From Prorocentrum cordatum (taxonomy: Eukaryota; Sar; Dinophyceae; Prorocentrales; Prorocentraceae): 64,000 bases of DNA. The notes beneath the pieces are model-generated. The model saw only the letters and a list, made by a program, of their open reading frames with translations, had not been told where the DNA came from and did not search any database. Shown here piece after piece: positions 32,712 to 43,865 of this stretch; within the stretch, counting starts at the first letter, position 1; each line of letters starts with the position of its first letter. The DNA lies in contig CAUYUJ010020682.1 of assembly GCA_963575745.1 (NCBI GenBank), positions 297,501-361,500 of the forward strand, read 5' to 3'. The position numbers and the translations under genes are program-made.

Positions 32712-35008
32712 AACATTATTTATTCTAAAGAATAATTATTGTTGGGACCCCTGGTGTGCGCCCCCCTCGCCGCGCCTAGGCCGCAGCCACATTTTCATCA
32801 TTTTCGTGAGGAAGTCTCAGGCAAAACGTGGGTGTCCGGATCCGGTTGTTTTGTTGACGCCCGCTTTCCCTTTGCAAAAAACAGTATAAAATGAAATTTC
32901 TTGTTCTAACATAACCAAACTTCAAGAATCCTTTGAAAAAAATGACACGAAGTGCACACTCGCGCGCGCAAGATGAAATCCTTCCAAAACCTTAGTTTTC
33001 GTAGCGATTTTAACATAAAAACATGAAAAACCAAATGTTTTTTCAAAACAAAAGTTTCAAACATTCATCTTGCGCGCTCTTGCGGATTTCTGAGGAAACC
33101 CAATATTTTTTCAACATTTCTGTCAAACGGGCTCTTGCGAGCAACTTTTTCACGTGCTTCGAACTTCTGCAACAACGGTTGCGCGCATGCCAGGGCCATC
33201 ATCCCTGTCAAATAATACCATATTGGACACATTCGTTTTTTCTTCGCGCGCGCACGCCGTCGTCGTCGGCCGCGGGGCCCTGAATAGTAGCCACGGTCGT
33301 CCGCATGCCACGAAGTGAAGTGTCCGAACGTCATAGGGCGGGAAGCTGGGTGTGGGTGGTGGCGAAGAGTCGTTTGGAAATTTGGTAGAGCTTGAACCGG
33401 CCCCCCCACAAAGTGGGGGTATTGCCCGCCTCCTATGAAAACCCTGGCACTGGTGAGAACGGAGTGTCCCCAGTCTAGTATTGTTGTTGTTGTTGTTGAA
33501 CATTATTTATTCTAAAGAATAATTATTGTTGGGCCCCCTGGTGCGCGCCCCCCCTGCGCCGCCTAGGCCGCAGCTACATTTTCATCATTTTCGTGAGGAA
33601 GCCTCAGAAAAGAGGGTGTGTACAGGATCCGGTTGTTTTGTTGTAATCCGCTTTCCCTTGCAAAAAACAATAGAAAATGACATTTCTTGTTCTAATATAA
33701 TCAAATTTCAAGAATCCCTTGCAAAAAATAAGGTAAAGTGGACATTCGCGCGCGCAAGACGAAATCCTTCCAAAACCTTAGTGTTCGCAGCGATTTTAAC
33801 ATAAAACATCAAAAAACCAATGGTTTTTCAACAAAAAATTGTCAAAATCTCATCCCGCGCGCTCTTGCGGATTCGTAGGAAACCCAACACTTTTTAAACA
33901 TTTCTGTCAAACGGGCTTTTGCGAGCAACTTTTTCGAACTTCTGCGACAACGGTTGCGCACCTGCCAGGGCCATCATCCCTGTCAAATAATACCATGCGG
34001 GACACATTCGTTTTTTCTTCGCGCGCGCACGCCGTCGTCGTCGGCCGCGGGGCCCTGAATAGTAGCCACGGTCGTCCGCATGCCACGAAGTGAAGTGTCC
34101 GAACGTCATAGGGCGGGAAGCTGGGTGTGGGTGGTGGCGAAGAGTCGTTTGGAAATTTGGTAGAGCTTGAACCGGCCCCCCCACAAAGTGGGGGTATTGC
34201 CCGCCTCCTATGAAAACCCTGGCACTGGTGAGAACGGAGTGTCCCCACGTGCTAGTAAAACATTATTCTTCTAAAGAATAATTATTGTTGGGACCCCTGG
34301 TGCGCGACCCCCCCGCCGCGCCTAGGCCGCAGCCTCATTTTCATCATTTTCGTGAGGAAGCCTCAGGCAAAACGATGTCATCCAGATCCGGTTGTTTTGT
34401 TGTAATCCGCTTTCCCTTGCAAAAAACACTATAAAATGACATTTCTTGTTCTAACATAATCCAAACTTCAAGAATCCCTTGCAAAAAATAAGGTAAAGTG
34501 GACATTCGCGCGCGCAAGACGAAATCCTTCCAAAACCTTAGTTTTCGGAGCGATTTTAACATAAAAACATCAAAAAACCAATGGTTTTTCAACAAAAAAA
34601 TGTCAAAATTTCATCCCGCGCGCTCTTGCGGATTCGTAGGAAACCCAACACTTTTTAAACATTTCTGTCAAACGGGCTTTTGCGAGCAACTTTTTCGAAC
34701 TTCTGCAACAACGGTTGCGCACCTGCCAGGGCCATCATCCCTGTCAAATAATACCATGCGGGACACATTCGTTTTTTCTTCGCGCGCGCACGCCGTCGTC
34801 GTCGGCCGCGGGGCCCTGAATAGTAGCCACGGTCGTCCGCATGCCACGAAGTGAAGTGTCCGAACGTCATAGGGCGGGAAGCTGGGTGTGGGTGGTGGCG
34901 AAGAGTCGTATGGAAATTTGGTAGAGCTTGAACCGGCCCCCCCACAAAGTGGGGGTATTGCCCGCCTCCTATGAAAACCCTGGCACTGGTGAGAACGGAG
35001 TGTCCCCA
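32712..35008. repeat. Three tandem 750-bp repeats
   Basis: Copies at 32712-33472, 33499-34247 and 34259-35008. Each opens with AACATTAT and an inverted repeat TTATTCT-AA-AGAATAA (shortened in copy 3) and ends in GAGAACGGAGTGTCCCC. A second hairpin, CCCCCAC-AAA-GTGGGGG, lies about 80 bp before each end. TTG tracts precede copies 1 and 2 and follow copy 3. These copies are more AT-rich than the surroundings. Copies 2 and 3 are nearly identical throughout; copy 1 is diverged in its first 450 bp but nearly identical in its last 270-300 bp. Long minus-strand frames are conserved, but no family is recognised. Confidence 0.93.
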
Positions 35009-35021
35009 GTCTTAAATGATT

Positions 35022-35097
35022 GTTGTTGTTGTTGTTGTTGTTGTTGTTAGTGTTGTTGGTGTTGTTGGTGTTTGTTGTTGTTTGCTGTTTGTTGTCG
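35022..35097. repeat. TTG microsatellite after 750-bp repeat copy 3
   Basis: Interrupted TTG tract between the 750-bp array and the CGACCCACC minisatellite. Confidence 0.9.
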
Positions 35098-35099
35098 TC

Positions 35100-35403
35100 G
35101 TCCCGCCCGCGACCCGCCCCGCGACCCACCAGCGACCCACCCCGCGACCCACCCGCAACCCATCCGCGACGCATCCCGCGACCCACCCGCGACCCACCCC
35201 GACACCCACCCGTGACCCACCCGCGACCCACCCGCGACCCACACCCCGCGACCCGCCCGCGACCCACCCGCGACCCCCCTGGCGACCCACCCGCAACCCA
35301 CCGGCGACCCACCCGCGACCCACCCGCGACCCACCCCGCGACCCATCCGCGACCCACCCGCGACCCACCCGCGACCCACCCGCGACCCACCCCGCGACCC
35401 ACC
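35100..35403. repeat. GCGACCCACC minisatellite
   Basis: About 30 tandem copies of a 9-10 bp unit, GCGACCCACC with 1-2 base variants. The mixed 9/10-bp length makes all frames open (DPPATHPRPTR-like products), which I do not regard as protein. Confidence 0.92.
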
Positions 35404-36035
35404 CGGCGCCTGCGGCGGGCTTTTTTGCATTCGTTCCGAGGTGGAGAACTTGCGACCCACCCGCGACCCAAACCGCGTTCAGTGTACAAATCAAAATTTT
35501 CGGCGCCTGCGGCGGGCTGTTTTTGAATTCCTTCCAGGTGGAGGTGGAGAGCCCGCGACCCACCCGCGACCCAAACTACGTTCACTGAACAAGCCAAAAC
35601 TTCGGCGCCTGCGGCGGGTTTCTTTTGCATTCGTTCCAGGTGGAGAACCTGCGACCCAAGCCGCGTTCAGTGTGCACATCAATTTTTTCGGCGCCTGCGG
35701 CGGGCTGTTTTTGAATCCTTCCAGGTGGAGGTGGAGAGCCCGCGACCCACCCGCGACCCAAACTACGTTCACTGAACAAGCCAAAACTTTGGCGCCTGCG
35801 GCGGGTTTCTTTTGCATTCGTTCCAGGTGGAGAACCTGCGACCCAAGCCACGTTCAGTGTGCACATCAAATTTTTCGGCGCCTGCGGCGGGCTGTTTTTG
35901 AATTCATTCCAGGTGGAGGTGGAGAGCCCGCGACCCACCCGCGACCCAAACTACGTTCACTGAACAAGCCAAAAATTCGGCGCCTGCGGCGGGCTGTTTT
36001 TGCATTCGTTCCGGGTGGCCCACCAGCGATCCCCC
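35404..36035. repeat. Higher-order repeat of alternating 102- and 86-bp monomers
   Basis: GGCGCCTGCGGCGGG starts at 35404, 35502, 35604, 35690, 35791, 35877 and 35979: spacings 98, 102, 86, 101, 86, 102. The two monomers share this box, TTCCAGGTGGAG and GCGACCC, but differ in flanking words (ACTACGTTCACTGAACAAG versus CGCGTTCAGTGT). The dimer repeats every about 187 bp. The GCGACCC words link it to the preceding minisatellite. Confidence 0.92.
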
Positions 36036-36559
36036 CCGCGCTGAACTTGTCAGAGCACGCAAATCACGAGAAAGAGGAGGAGGAGCAGGAGGAGGAGGAG
36101 GATGGCGCCATCGACAGGGAAGGTGAAGGCCACGAGGTCCGCCAGCTCGACGCCCGCGTCGCCCGCGCCCGCCCTCTCACTCTTATCCGCAATTGCGGGG
36201 TGCTACGTATTTCAGCCGAGCGACCCTCCCAGCAACGCCTGCTGATGGGCGGGCGGGCAACTCAGGAGGGAGGGAGGGAGGGAGCGCTGAGAGCAGAAAA
36301 GGGACAGAAGGGCGGGGGGGGGAAGAGAGAGAGAGAGAGAGAGAAACACACAGACACACAGACACACACACACACACACAAAGCAAAACAACATACAGTG
36401 TGTAACTATATTTCATAGGGGTGTTTTCGGGCCGTTCCGGCGATCCACGTCGGGGAAGCTCTTCGTGGCTGAGGCTTGCCGTGGCCAGAAGCTTCTTTCG
36501 TTTCTTATTCAAGAGGCCTGCGCCATTCCGCACATCCCCAGAAGAGGAATGAAGTTCAC

Positions 36560-36880
36560 GGGTGATGCCTTTCGGGGCTTCTTGGGGGCCCTCTGGGTGC
36601 CTCTTCTGGGCGTCTCGGGGGCATCTTCGGGACTCGTCGGAGTTGTTTGGGGGCGCCTGCTGGCGGTCTCGGGGGTCCTCTTGGGGCCCAGGCTCAGTCA
36701 GAATGGCAGTTCGAGTTTCTTCTCTTGGGCATCTCTTGGGTCCCTGTTGGGGCTTTCTTGGGCCATCTTGGGCGCCTCTCGGGCCGTCTTGGGACCTTCT
36801 TCGGCCTCTTGGGGCCCTCTTGGGGGCTTCTTGGGCTGTCTTGGAGCGAGATTGGGGGCCTTTTGAGCCGTCGCGGACGC
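36560..36880. repeat. Degenerate CTTGGGCC-type repeat DNA
   Basis: Contains CATCTTGGGCGCCTCTCGGG and similar words; same orientation as 17340-17930. Confidence 0.8.
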
Positions 36881-37239
36881 TGTTAAAGACCAATTTCCCG
36901 AACGTGCCCAACCCGTTCTAAACACGTGGCGGGTATACCGAGGACAGTTCAATACAAAGGAACATGATAGATGAGCCGGAGTGCGCAGATGCAACCAGAT
37001 GTGAAATCAGAAGAGCGCGACAGCGAGAGTAACGACAAACACTCAACCCCGTGTGAAACTTCACACCGCGTGTACCAACAAGTGAATTCCGCGTGTAACT
37101 CAACACCGCCAGACTGGATGCGCGTCCCACGAAAGTGGCGACCGGTGCGCAGTTCGCAACCACCCAGGGAGCAGCGCAGGAAGAGGCAGCAGACGGCGGG
37201 AGGGGCGAGGCAGGGAGACAAAGGGAGGCGGGAGGAGAA

Positions 37240-37264
37240 GGAGGAGGAGGAGGAGGAGGAGGGG
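37240..37264. repeat. Short AGG tract
   Basis: GGA triplets, ending in a G run. Confidence 0.9.
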
Positions 37265-37369
37265 GGGTCGACAGTGTTCTGCTCAAATCAAGAACCCAGC
37301 ACAAGAGGGTTGGGAAGCATGCGAATATCGATTGGTTTGTCAAAGGGGTTGAGACGATTCTTGCTTCTT

Positions 37370-37500
37370 GGGGTACTCTCCGGGGTCGCCTTGGAGCCCT
37401 TTTGAGGCATTTTTGAGGCTTCTTGGGCAGACTTGAGGCCATCTTGGTCGTCATTGAGGACTCCCCGGCGTGTTGGAGTCCGTCCTGAGCCACCTTAGAT
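37370..37500. repeat. Short patch of CTTGGGCC-type repeat
   Basis: GAGGCTTCTTGGGCAGAC and CCATCTTGGTCGTC match the same family as 36560-36880. Confidence 0.65.
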
Positions 37501-37515
37501 GGCATCATCCTCGGT

Positions 37516-37770
37516 CCAGGAGGAGGAGGAGGAGGAGGAGGACGAGGAGGAGGACGAGGAGGAGGAGCGGGGAGGAGGAGCGGGGAGGAGGAGGAGGGCG
37601 GGGAGGCTCGTCGCGAGAGCGACTTGGGGCCGCGATTGAAAGGCTCGAAAGGGCGGGGAGGAGGAGGAGGAGGAGGAGGAGGCGGAGGAGCGGGGAGGAG
37701 CGGGGAGGAGCGGGGAGCGTGAAGGTCAAGGGGTCGAGGAGGAGGAGAAGGAGCGGGGAAAAGAAGAAGA
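37516..37770. repeat. AGG-triplet array with GAGCGGGGAG units
   Basis: GGA triplets plus 10-bp GAGCGGGGAG repeats near 37690-37715. Confidence 0.93.
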
Positions 37771-38429
37771 ATTAGAAAAAAAAACAAAAAAAAGAAAAGG
37801 AGGAGAAGGACGTGGAGAATTGACGGGGGGAATGGGAGGAGGAATAGGAACGAGTGGGTGAGAACAGGAGGAGAAGGAGGAGCCCAGCACGTCCTCCCTG
37901 CGCTCCCTCTCCCACCAGGCGGTGGACGACTACGTGCGCAGCGGCGCCGCGCCCGTGCCAAGCGGGGGGGACTTGCCACGAGGGAAGAGGGGGTTCCCGA
38001 GGGAAACGTGCCCCTGAATCTGGGGCCTTCCTCGGACCCGCGCCTCACCCCAAGCAGTTCCTTCACCCCCAAACGGTGCGGTGACCACACCTGGCGGGTC
38101 AGGTCAGGATGTCTCGGGCGACTGGTGCTTTCAGGGTCCCAAAGCAGTGCGGTGACGGACCGTGCAGTGAGTTCTTTGGGGGTTCCCTTGTCGTCGCACG
38201 ATCAGCCATCGCCCCGCTTCAGGACCGAGGGCCCGCGGGGCTCGAGAGAGGCCTCGGGGAGACCGAACACGTGAACAGAAACGCCTCTGGATGTTTATTG
38301 TCTTTGGGTGGACGTTCGCGCGGGGGGTTGGAGGGTCAGTCGACAGGGGGCGAACGAGTGCAGCCAGAAGGTTGCCTGGAAGGCGCGCCTTTCTGTAGGC
38401 CCCCCCCCAGGGGAATCAGGGTACGATGC
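37771..38429. other. No gene recognised
   Basis: Begins A/G-rich (37755-37870), then GC-rich unique DNA without recognised motifs. Confidence 0.6.
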
Positions 38430-38612
38430 GGCCGTGTCGTTCTCGACGCGGCGGCGAGCCCAATGCTGGCGTTCGAGCTTGAACGCCAGTGGCCCAGAAT
38501 CGGCCGATGTCGAACGATTTGTGCCGTCGGCAAGCCGCGACCGTTCCAGGAGGCACGATCCACGAGGCGTCAGAAACCAACGCCCAATCCGTCACGACAC
38601 GAACCTGCCGTG
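38430..38612. repeat. Dispersed 175-bp repeat, copy 1
   Basis: Shares with 53142-53316 the words GACGCGGCGGCGA, GCCAGTGGCCC, ATCGGCCGATGTCGAACG, AACGATCCACG-like and CACGAACCTG. Contains inverted GGCGTTCGAGCTTGAACGCC, a perfect 20-bp palindrome-like hairpin. Confidence 0.83.
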
Positions 38613-39065
38613 ATCGCGTTTCGCGCGCCACGGCTCGGGCCAGAGACTCGCGAGGACCTCCCACACGTTGCCTCCTGACACTGACGCCCGCCGGATCCCC
38701 CCTGCACTGTCCCGCACGAGAGCCGTCGGGGCTGCCCACGCGTCGCGTCTGTCCTGCCTCTTGTTTTTTCCCTCCCGCGCCCCTCCCTTCTCCTCCATGG
38801 CTGGTGCTTTCATTGGTGGATCCCCCTGTGTCTCACTGGGGAGGCTGGCAGTTCTCATCCCCACTGCATCTGGCCCGCGGAAAGCGAGCCCTGCCGTGCC
38901 TGGGTGCTCTGCCTGGTGGGCCCTCGGGCCCCCGCCCCGCCAGGCGGCTCGGAGCCCCGCTCGGGGCAGCGGCGCCCTCCTCGGGTCGGCGGTCCAGAGG
39001 TGGGGCCTTGCGGGTTTGGGGGGCTGTCAGTCAGAGGAGGGTGCTGGATTGCGTTGTCGCCTCTG

Positions 39066-39166
39066 TGGGCCTCCAGGGAGCCCCTCGTCGCCACCGCTGG
39101 ATTCGATTGGGAATTCCAGTGACAGCGCACCCCGGGAAAGGTCCAGAGAATGGCGGTATCGGTCCT
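39066..39166. repeat. CGTCGCC..GCTGG dispersed repeat, copy
   Basis: CCCCTCGTCGCCACCGCTGG, ATTCCAGTGACAGCGCACCC, CGGGAAAGGTCCAGAGAATG and GCGGTATCGG. Confidence 0.8.
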
Positions 39167-39820
39167 TTCTGGGTTCCCCAATGCGGAAGGGATCCCAGGT
39201 ACCAGGGGCGGCCACCAGGGAGGTGATGACCAGGGGAGGTTGGATAGCACGGTCGGGGCCATGGTACCTCCCCCGGTGTCGTGGCCTCTCTTCTTCTCTC
39301 AATGGGTCCCCTGGTCCCCCGGCCGTCCGCGCGCATGCCTCCGGCCATGATGAGCGACCCCCCCTCTTGGGTGCCCCCCTTTTTGGACGCCCCCCGAGAT
39401 ACGGAAGGGATCCCAGGCACGAGTTTTACTGCTGGAGTCGGCATGCGCTTTTCAGACTCAGGGCGAAAAAGGAACGGCATGACATGTAACTGTTCGCAGG
39501 CCCGCGCGGAACTCCGAGAGTTCCTGTTTACGCGGTTGCTTCTTGGAGTCCCTTCTCGCCCTTCGGGCCCCATCCCTCGGGGCCCCGTCTCACCAGATGC
39601 AGCTCCTGGGCGGTCAACTTCAACCTCGGCGCCGACGCATGCCCGGTCGAACACTGGCCCCATCTGGCATGGCCCCCCGCCCATTGCCTCGCAGTCCCGC
39701 TCCACCTGGCCGAGCCGGCCTTGCTCCCGGGCGCTCCCGGGCCAATCCCGCTCAGCGCCCCCGCAGTCGGGCTTCACAGCCCCGGCTCGTTCTCGCGAGG
39801 ACCTCCCAGGAGCTGCCTCT
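39167..39820. other. No gene recognised
   Basis: GC-rich DNA with a small internal repeat (CGGAAGGGATCCCAGG at about 39184 and 39403). No coding signal assigned. Confidence 0.6.
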
Positions 39821-39930
39821 CCGAAGGATTGCACAAAAAAAACCTTTCGAAGGATTGCACAAAAAAAACCCTTCGTTCGAAGGGTTCGAAGGGTTTTTTC
39901 GTGCAATCCTTCGTGGGTTTTTTTGTGCAG
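39821..39930. repeat. Long imperfect palindrome with GATTGCACAAAAAAAACC arms
   Basis: Left arm has two direct copies of GAAGGATTGCACAAAAAAAA; the right arm has TTCGAAGGGTTTTTTCGTGC and AATCCTTCGTGGG, TTTTTTTGTGC. Together they can form a cruciform with two alternative pairings around TTCGTTCGAA near 39877. Confidence 0.85.
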
Positions 39931-40158
39931 ACACCTCGGAGCCACCGACGCGCCTCGGCGCGGCCCCGCTGCTGCGCCCGGGGGGGGGGGGGGGGGGGCG
40001 CCGCCGTGGCCTCGGATTCGGAGCGCCCGCCGCGGGCCCAGTGGCCCGAGAACCCCCCCCCCCCCGCCTCGGGGCACGGCGTCTTGGAGGGGAAGCGGGG
40101 CTCGCGTAGCGGGCATCGGCCAATCCCCTGTGGCTCACAGGGGTTGAAGAGCCCTCGG

Positions 40159-40279
40159 CATCGCTCGGACGTGTGCATTTTTCCTTCGGCGAGGACCATC
40201 GAGGAGCATCCTTGCTCATCTGGCGAAAAAACCACGCACGAAACCGAAAAAAGCGCACGGAATGGACGTCCGAGCGATG
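40159..40279. repeat. Foldback/MITE-like element with perfect 14-bp inverted ends CATCGCTCGGACGT
   Basis: Ends 40159-40172 and 40266-40279 are perfect inverted repeats; total 121 bp. The interior has CTTCGGCGAGGACCATCGAG and CATCTGGCGAAAA. Two other copies in this window share interior and ends. Confidence 0.92.
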
Positions 40280-40469
40280 GCGAGAGCCACGTGGGGCTGG
40301 TTCCCCCTTTCCCGCCCTCGGCTGGCCCCGGACAGGGGAGTTGACTAGCAACTGGCATGGCTTCGCGGCAGGGCCCGTGCCGACCCAGTGTTTTGTGCTG
40401 ACCCGGGCTAGTGCGTTCCGAGGGGAGGGGGGCAGTCATCGGCAACGTTACTCGAAGAAGGAGAGCGGC

Positions 40470-40532
40470 ATCCACATAAATTCTGGGAGTTCCGCGCCGA
40501 TGCGCAGACCTCCCAGAATTGACTGTTATGTT
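40470..40532. repeat. Short inverted repeat, possible deletion derivative of the CTCCGCGCGGA foldback
   Basis: Perfect 11-bp inverted repeat AATTCTGGGAG (40479-40489) / CTCCCAGAATT (40510-40520) around GTTCCGCGCCGATG-like core; flanked by ACATAAA and TGTTATG as in the larger family. Confidence 0.6.
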
Positions 40533-40576
40533 TTTTCCTTGTTTCTCCAGACAAGGGAAACACGCTCGGGGGGGAA

Positions 40577-40740
40577 CGCATCGACCCCCAATCGCCCACT
40601 CAGTCATCGCCGATAGGGGCCTGATAGCCCAACCGCCCAGGAACGTGTGGTTTCGCGATCGGGAGTCTATTGCCGATCGATCGGCGATGTATCGCCGATG
40701 CCAGGTCGATGTTCCTCCCCCCCTGAGCCAGTCCCCCCTG
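40577..40740. repeat. Dispersed repeat starting GCATCGACCCCCAATCGCC, copy 2
   Basis: Same family as 28600-28775; contains GCCGATCGATCGGC, a perfect 14-bp palindrome. Ends directly before the first rpiA exon region. Confidence 0.83.
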
Positions 40741-40825
40741 TCCCTCTCACGAGAGTCTCGGGGCAGCGGGGACAAGAGGGTTGTTGCGAAACCGGCTTCC
40801 AACCGTTATGTGGGGGCGAGATGAG

Positions 40826-40929
40826 TCGGATTTCGCCGCTCAGGCATGGTTGTCGGGCTGGGCACTGGTTCCACGGCCTACTTCGCCGTGGAGAGAGTTG
40901 GCCAGAAGCTGAAGTCGGGGGAGCTTAAG
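40826..40929 (+). CDS. rpiA: Ribose-5-phosphate isomerase A, exon with phosphate-binding loop (partial gene)
   Basis: Translated plus frame reads SGMVVGLGTGSTAYFAVE then RVGQKLKSGELK, the N-terminal conserved block of RpiA-type ribose-5-phosphate isomerase (pentose phosphate pathway and Calvin cycle, ribose-5-P to ribulose-5-P). GLGTGSTA is the substrate phosphate-binding loop. The left boundary is uncertain: an in-frame TGA lies at 40822-40824, and AG acceptors are possible before 40826 or 40844; the earlier one keeps the conserved Ser-Gly before MVVGLG. The right boundary is set by the next homologous block (DIVAIPTSKRT), which begins 3.6 kb downstream. Exons upstream of this one were not recognised. 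Host plastid or cytosol cannot be told. Confidence 0.88.
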
Positions 40930-41953
40930 GACTGCCGTCTTGCTGTTATAAGGTGTACGCGTCGTCAGCGGATCGAGGGCGTCCAGTTGGTCCTGCAGCT
41001 GTCTCACGCTACTCATGCTACCGCGTACTCTTCTTCCGCGCATGCGTGGGATGACGGTGGCAGAGCGCACGAGCGAACGCGCGTGCAAGAACTGAGAATG
41101 TGCATGCATGCTGGCCCTCACCCTCGCTGCTAAACCCGAATACTTCCGCAGGCCGAGAGATTTCCCCCTTGAGCCCCAAATGTCGGAAGCGACGTGCCCT
41201 TCAGGTGAGCGGATACATGCAGCGCTCTCTTCGGTGTCGTGCCTCCTCCCTCCTCCTTCCCCTCTCCGCTAGGAAGACCCCCCACTCCCCCGTAGAATCA
41301 TAGCTTTGGTCAGCAGATCCGCAGTTCCGTGGTAGCATGGTGCTTCACGTGCGGTGCCCCGCTGATCCCATTCCCCTTGGGCCCTTGATGATAACAATTA
41401 TTATAGATTTATCCCCGGCAAATGAATGGGCCCATTGGTTTGTCACACACGGGAAATCGGATCCGCGTAAGACAGAAAGAAGATCCACCACAGTGTCGCA
41501 CACCCGAAAACGGATCCAATTGGATCCATCGGGGTTCTCATTTGTTTAGCCCAAGAGGAAAAACTTTCGGCCTGGGGATATGTGCCGTTTTCCGCACCAT
41601 ACTTCCTTTTGTGCGCACCTACCATGTTGCATTATTGGTACTCGTGCATTGCCCAAAGCTCACCTTCGTGCAGCAAGACGCCCCGATGATGTTCCGGCGC
41701 AGAGGCTTCTCGGAGAAGTGCAATGCGAACGTCGTGTTGTTATGACAGAACCAGAGAACCAGGACGAATTTTGCATTTGTGTCACGGCAAGGTGGGCATG
41801 GGCGGAAACCGCGTTGCGATGGTGTGCGCCTGATTATGTGTTTGTTATGTTTATTGTCCGCCCCTATCCAGTCGGACTTAAGAGAGGTTCGAGCTACTGA
41901 GCAGGATCGAGTTTCTGAGCTCCGATTTTCCGTGGGAGTACTCCTGAGGCATA

Positions 41954-41954
<1 letters not shown>

Positions 41955-42034
<80 letters not shown>

Positions 42035-42101
42035 CAGTAGTAGTAGTAGTAGCAGTAGCAGTAGCAGTAGCAGTAGCAGTAGCAGTAGCAGTAGCAGTAG
42101 C

Positions 42102-42158
<57 letters not shown>

Positions 42159-42176
42159 CGTAGCAGTAGTAGCAGC

Positions 42177-42214
<38 letters not shown>
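41955..42214. repeat. TAG/CAG microsatellite in the rpiA intron
   Basis: About 85 AGT triplets with a central block of AGTAGC hexamers. All minus frames stay open as homopolymers, which is a repeat artefact. Confidence 0.97.
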
Positions 42215-42539
42215 CCGTGTAGCCGTAGTCGCAATCGTAGTCGTAGCTGTCATCGGCGCGGCGGGTGCCGCAGAAAAGAAGAATCAGTTGCCCCTTATTC
42301 GTGGGACCCCAGTCTTCCAACAAGGCCGCCGAACAAATTCGCTGGCCCAACGGGCCAGAGGCGTGCTAAGATCTCCGGTAACTGGTTAACAATAACTCTA
42401 TACTTCGCGCGCGCGGAGCGGCCCCTGGGGGTCCCCGGCCGGCAAGTACCCCGGCAAGGTCCCGGGACATTCCCGGCAAACTCGGGTCAGAGACGGTTTT
42501 CCTCCTGGGTGCGGCCTTCCACGCTCCCCGGAGCGCGCC

Positions 42540-43865
42540 AAGAGGGCCCCAACAGGCTTCCAAGACGGTCCAAGAGGGTTCCGAATCACCGAACGATCGG
42601 CCCAAGACGCCCAACACAGCCTCAAGACGGCCCAAGAAGCTTCCAAGAAGTCCCAAGAGAGCCCCGACCCTTTCCAAGAGAGCCCCAAGAGGCCAAAATC
42701 ATTGATTTCCATTGGGTTTTTCAAGGTTTTTGGCTTCCTCGCCTTTTCGCCTTTCCGACGCTCCAAGACGGCCCAAGAAGCCTCCAGGACCACCCCAAGA
42801 CGGCCCAAGAGGCCTCCAAGAGAGGCCCATCACCGTCCAAGAGAGCCCCACGACAGCCCAAGAGGCGCCCGAGACGGTCCAAAAGGACCCCAAGAGGGCC
42901 CCCAGAGGGGCCCAACATGGAGACCACGAGCCGAGAATCCGAGCCTTCCGCTCCAAGAGGCCTCCTGGAGGCTCCAAGAGGCCCCCCAGAGGCCCCAAAA
43001 GGCGACAAGGGGCCCGAAAGAGACCCCAAGAGGCTCGACAACGACTCCCGAGAGTCTCCAAGAAGCCTTCGAGAGGCATCCAACGAGATCCCAATGAACG
43101 TCCACGACGCCTCAGAGCGCCAAAACCATTGCTTTCCATTGGGTTTTTCAAGGTTTTTGGCTTCCTCGCCTTGTCGCCTTTCCGACGCTCCAAGACGGCC
43201 CAAGAAGTTTCCAAGACCACCCCAAGACGGCCCAAGAGGCCTCCAAGAGAGGCCCATCACCGTCCAAGAGAGCCCCACGACAGCCCAAGAGGCGCCCGAG
43301 ACGGTCCAAAAGGACCCCAAGAGGGCCCCAAGAGGGGACCAACATGGAGACCACGAGCCGAGAATCCGAGCCTTCCGCTCCAAGAGGCCTCCTGGAGGCT
43401 CCAAGAGGCCCCCAAGAGGCCCCAAAAGGCGACAAGGGGCCCGAAAGAGACCCCAAGAGGCTCGACAACGACTCCCGAGAGTCTCCAAGAAGCCTTCGAG
43501 AGGCATCCAACGAGATCCCAATGAACGTCCACGACGCCTCAGAGCGCCAAAACCATTGCTTTCCATTGGGTTTTTCAAGGTTTTTGGCTTCCTCGCCTTT
43601 TCGCCTTTCCGACGCTCCAAGACGGCCCAAAAAGCTTCCAGGACCACCCCAAGACGGCCCAAGAGGCCTCCAAGAGAGGCCCATCACCGTCCAAGAGAGC
43701 CCCACGACAGCCCAAGAGGCGCCCGAGACGGTCCAAGAGGGCCCCAAGAGGGGCCCAACAAGGAGACCACGAACCGATAATCAGAGCCTTCCGCTCCAAG
43801 AGGCCTCCTGGAGGCTCCAAGAGGCCCCCAAGAGGCCCCAAAAGGCGACAAGGGGCCCGAATAAT
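42540..43865. repeat. CCAAGAGGCC satellite with 427-bp higher-order unit, inside the rpiA intron
   Basis: CCATTGGGTTTTTCAAGG occurs at 42709, 43136 and 43563, exactly 427 bp apart; units 1 and 2 are complete, unit 3 carries a deletion and ends near 43865. Unit interior is made of degenerate CCAAGAGGCCCC words; irregular words of the same kind precede the first unit. 427 is not a multiple of three, so the long apparent frames rotate between copies and are not evidence of protein. Confidence 0.93.

Noticed and set aside
33372-33400. B-box-like GGTTCAAGCTC in the minus strand of each 750-bp repeat, suggesting a tRNA-derived SINE
   Set aside because: No A box at a suitable distance and no 3' tail; the match is one short word only.
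35016-35630. Gly/Trp/Arg- or Pro/Thr-rich frames of 140-320 codons over the CGACCCACC minisatellite
   Set aside because: Repeat products open in all frames on both strands.
41955-42253. Poly-Thr/Tyr/Leu frames opposite the TAG tract
   Set aside because: Triplet microsatellite.
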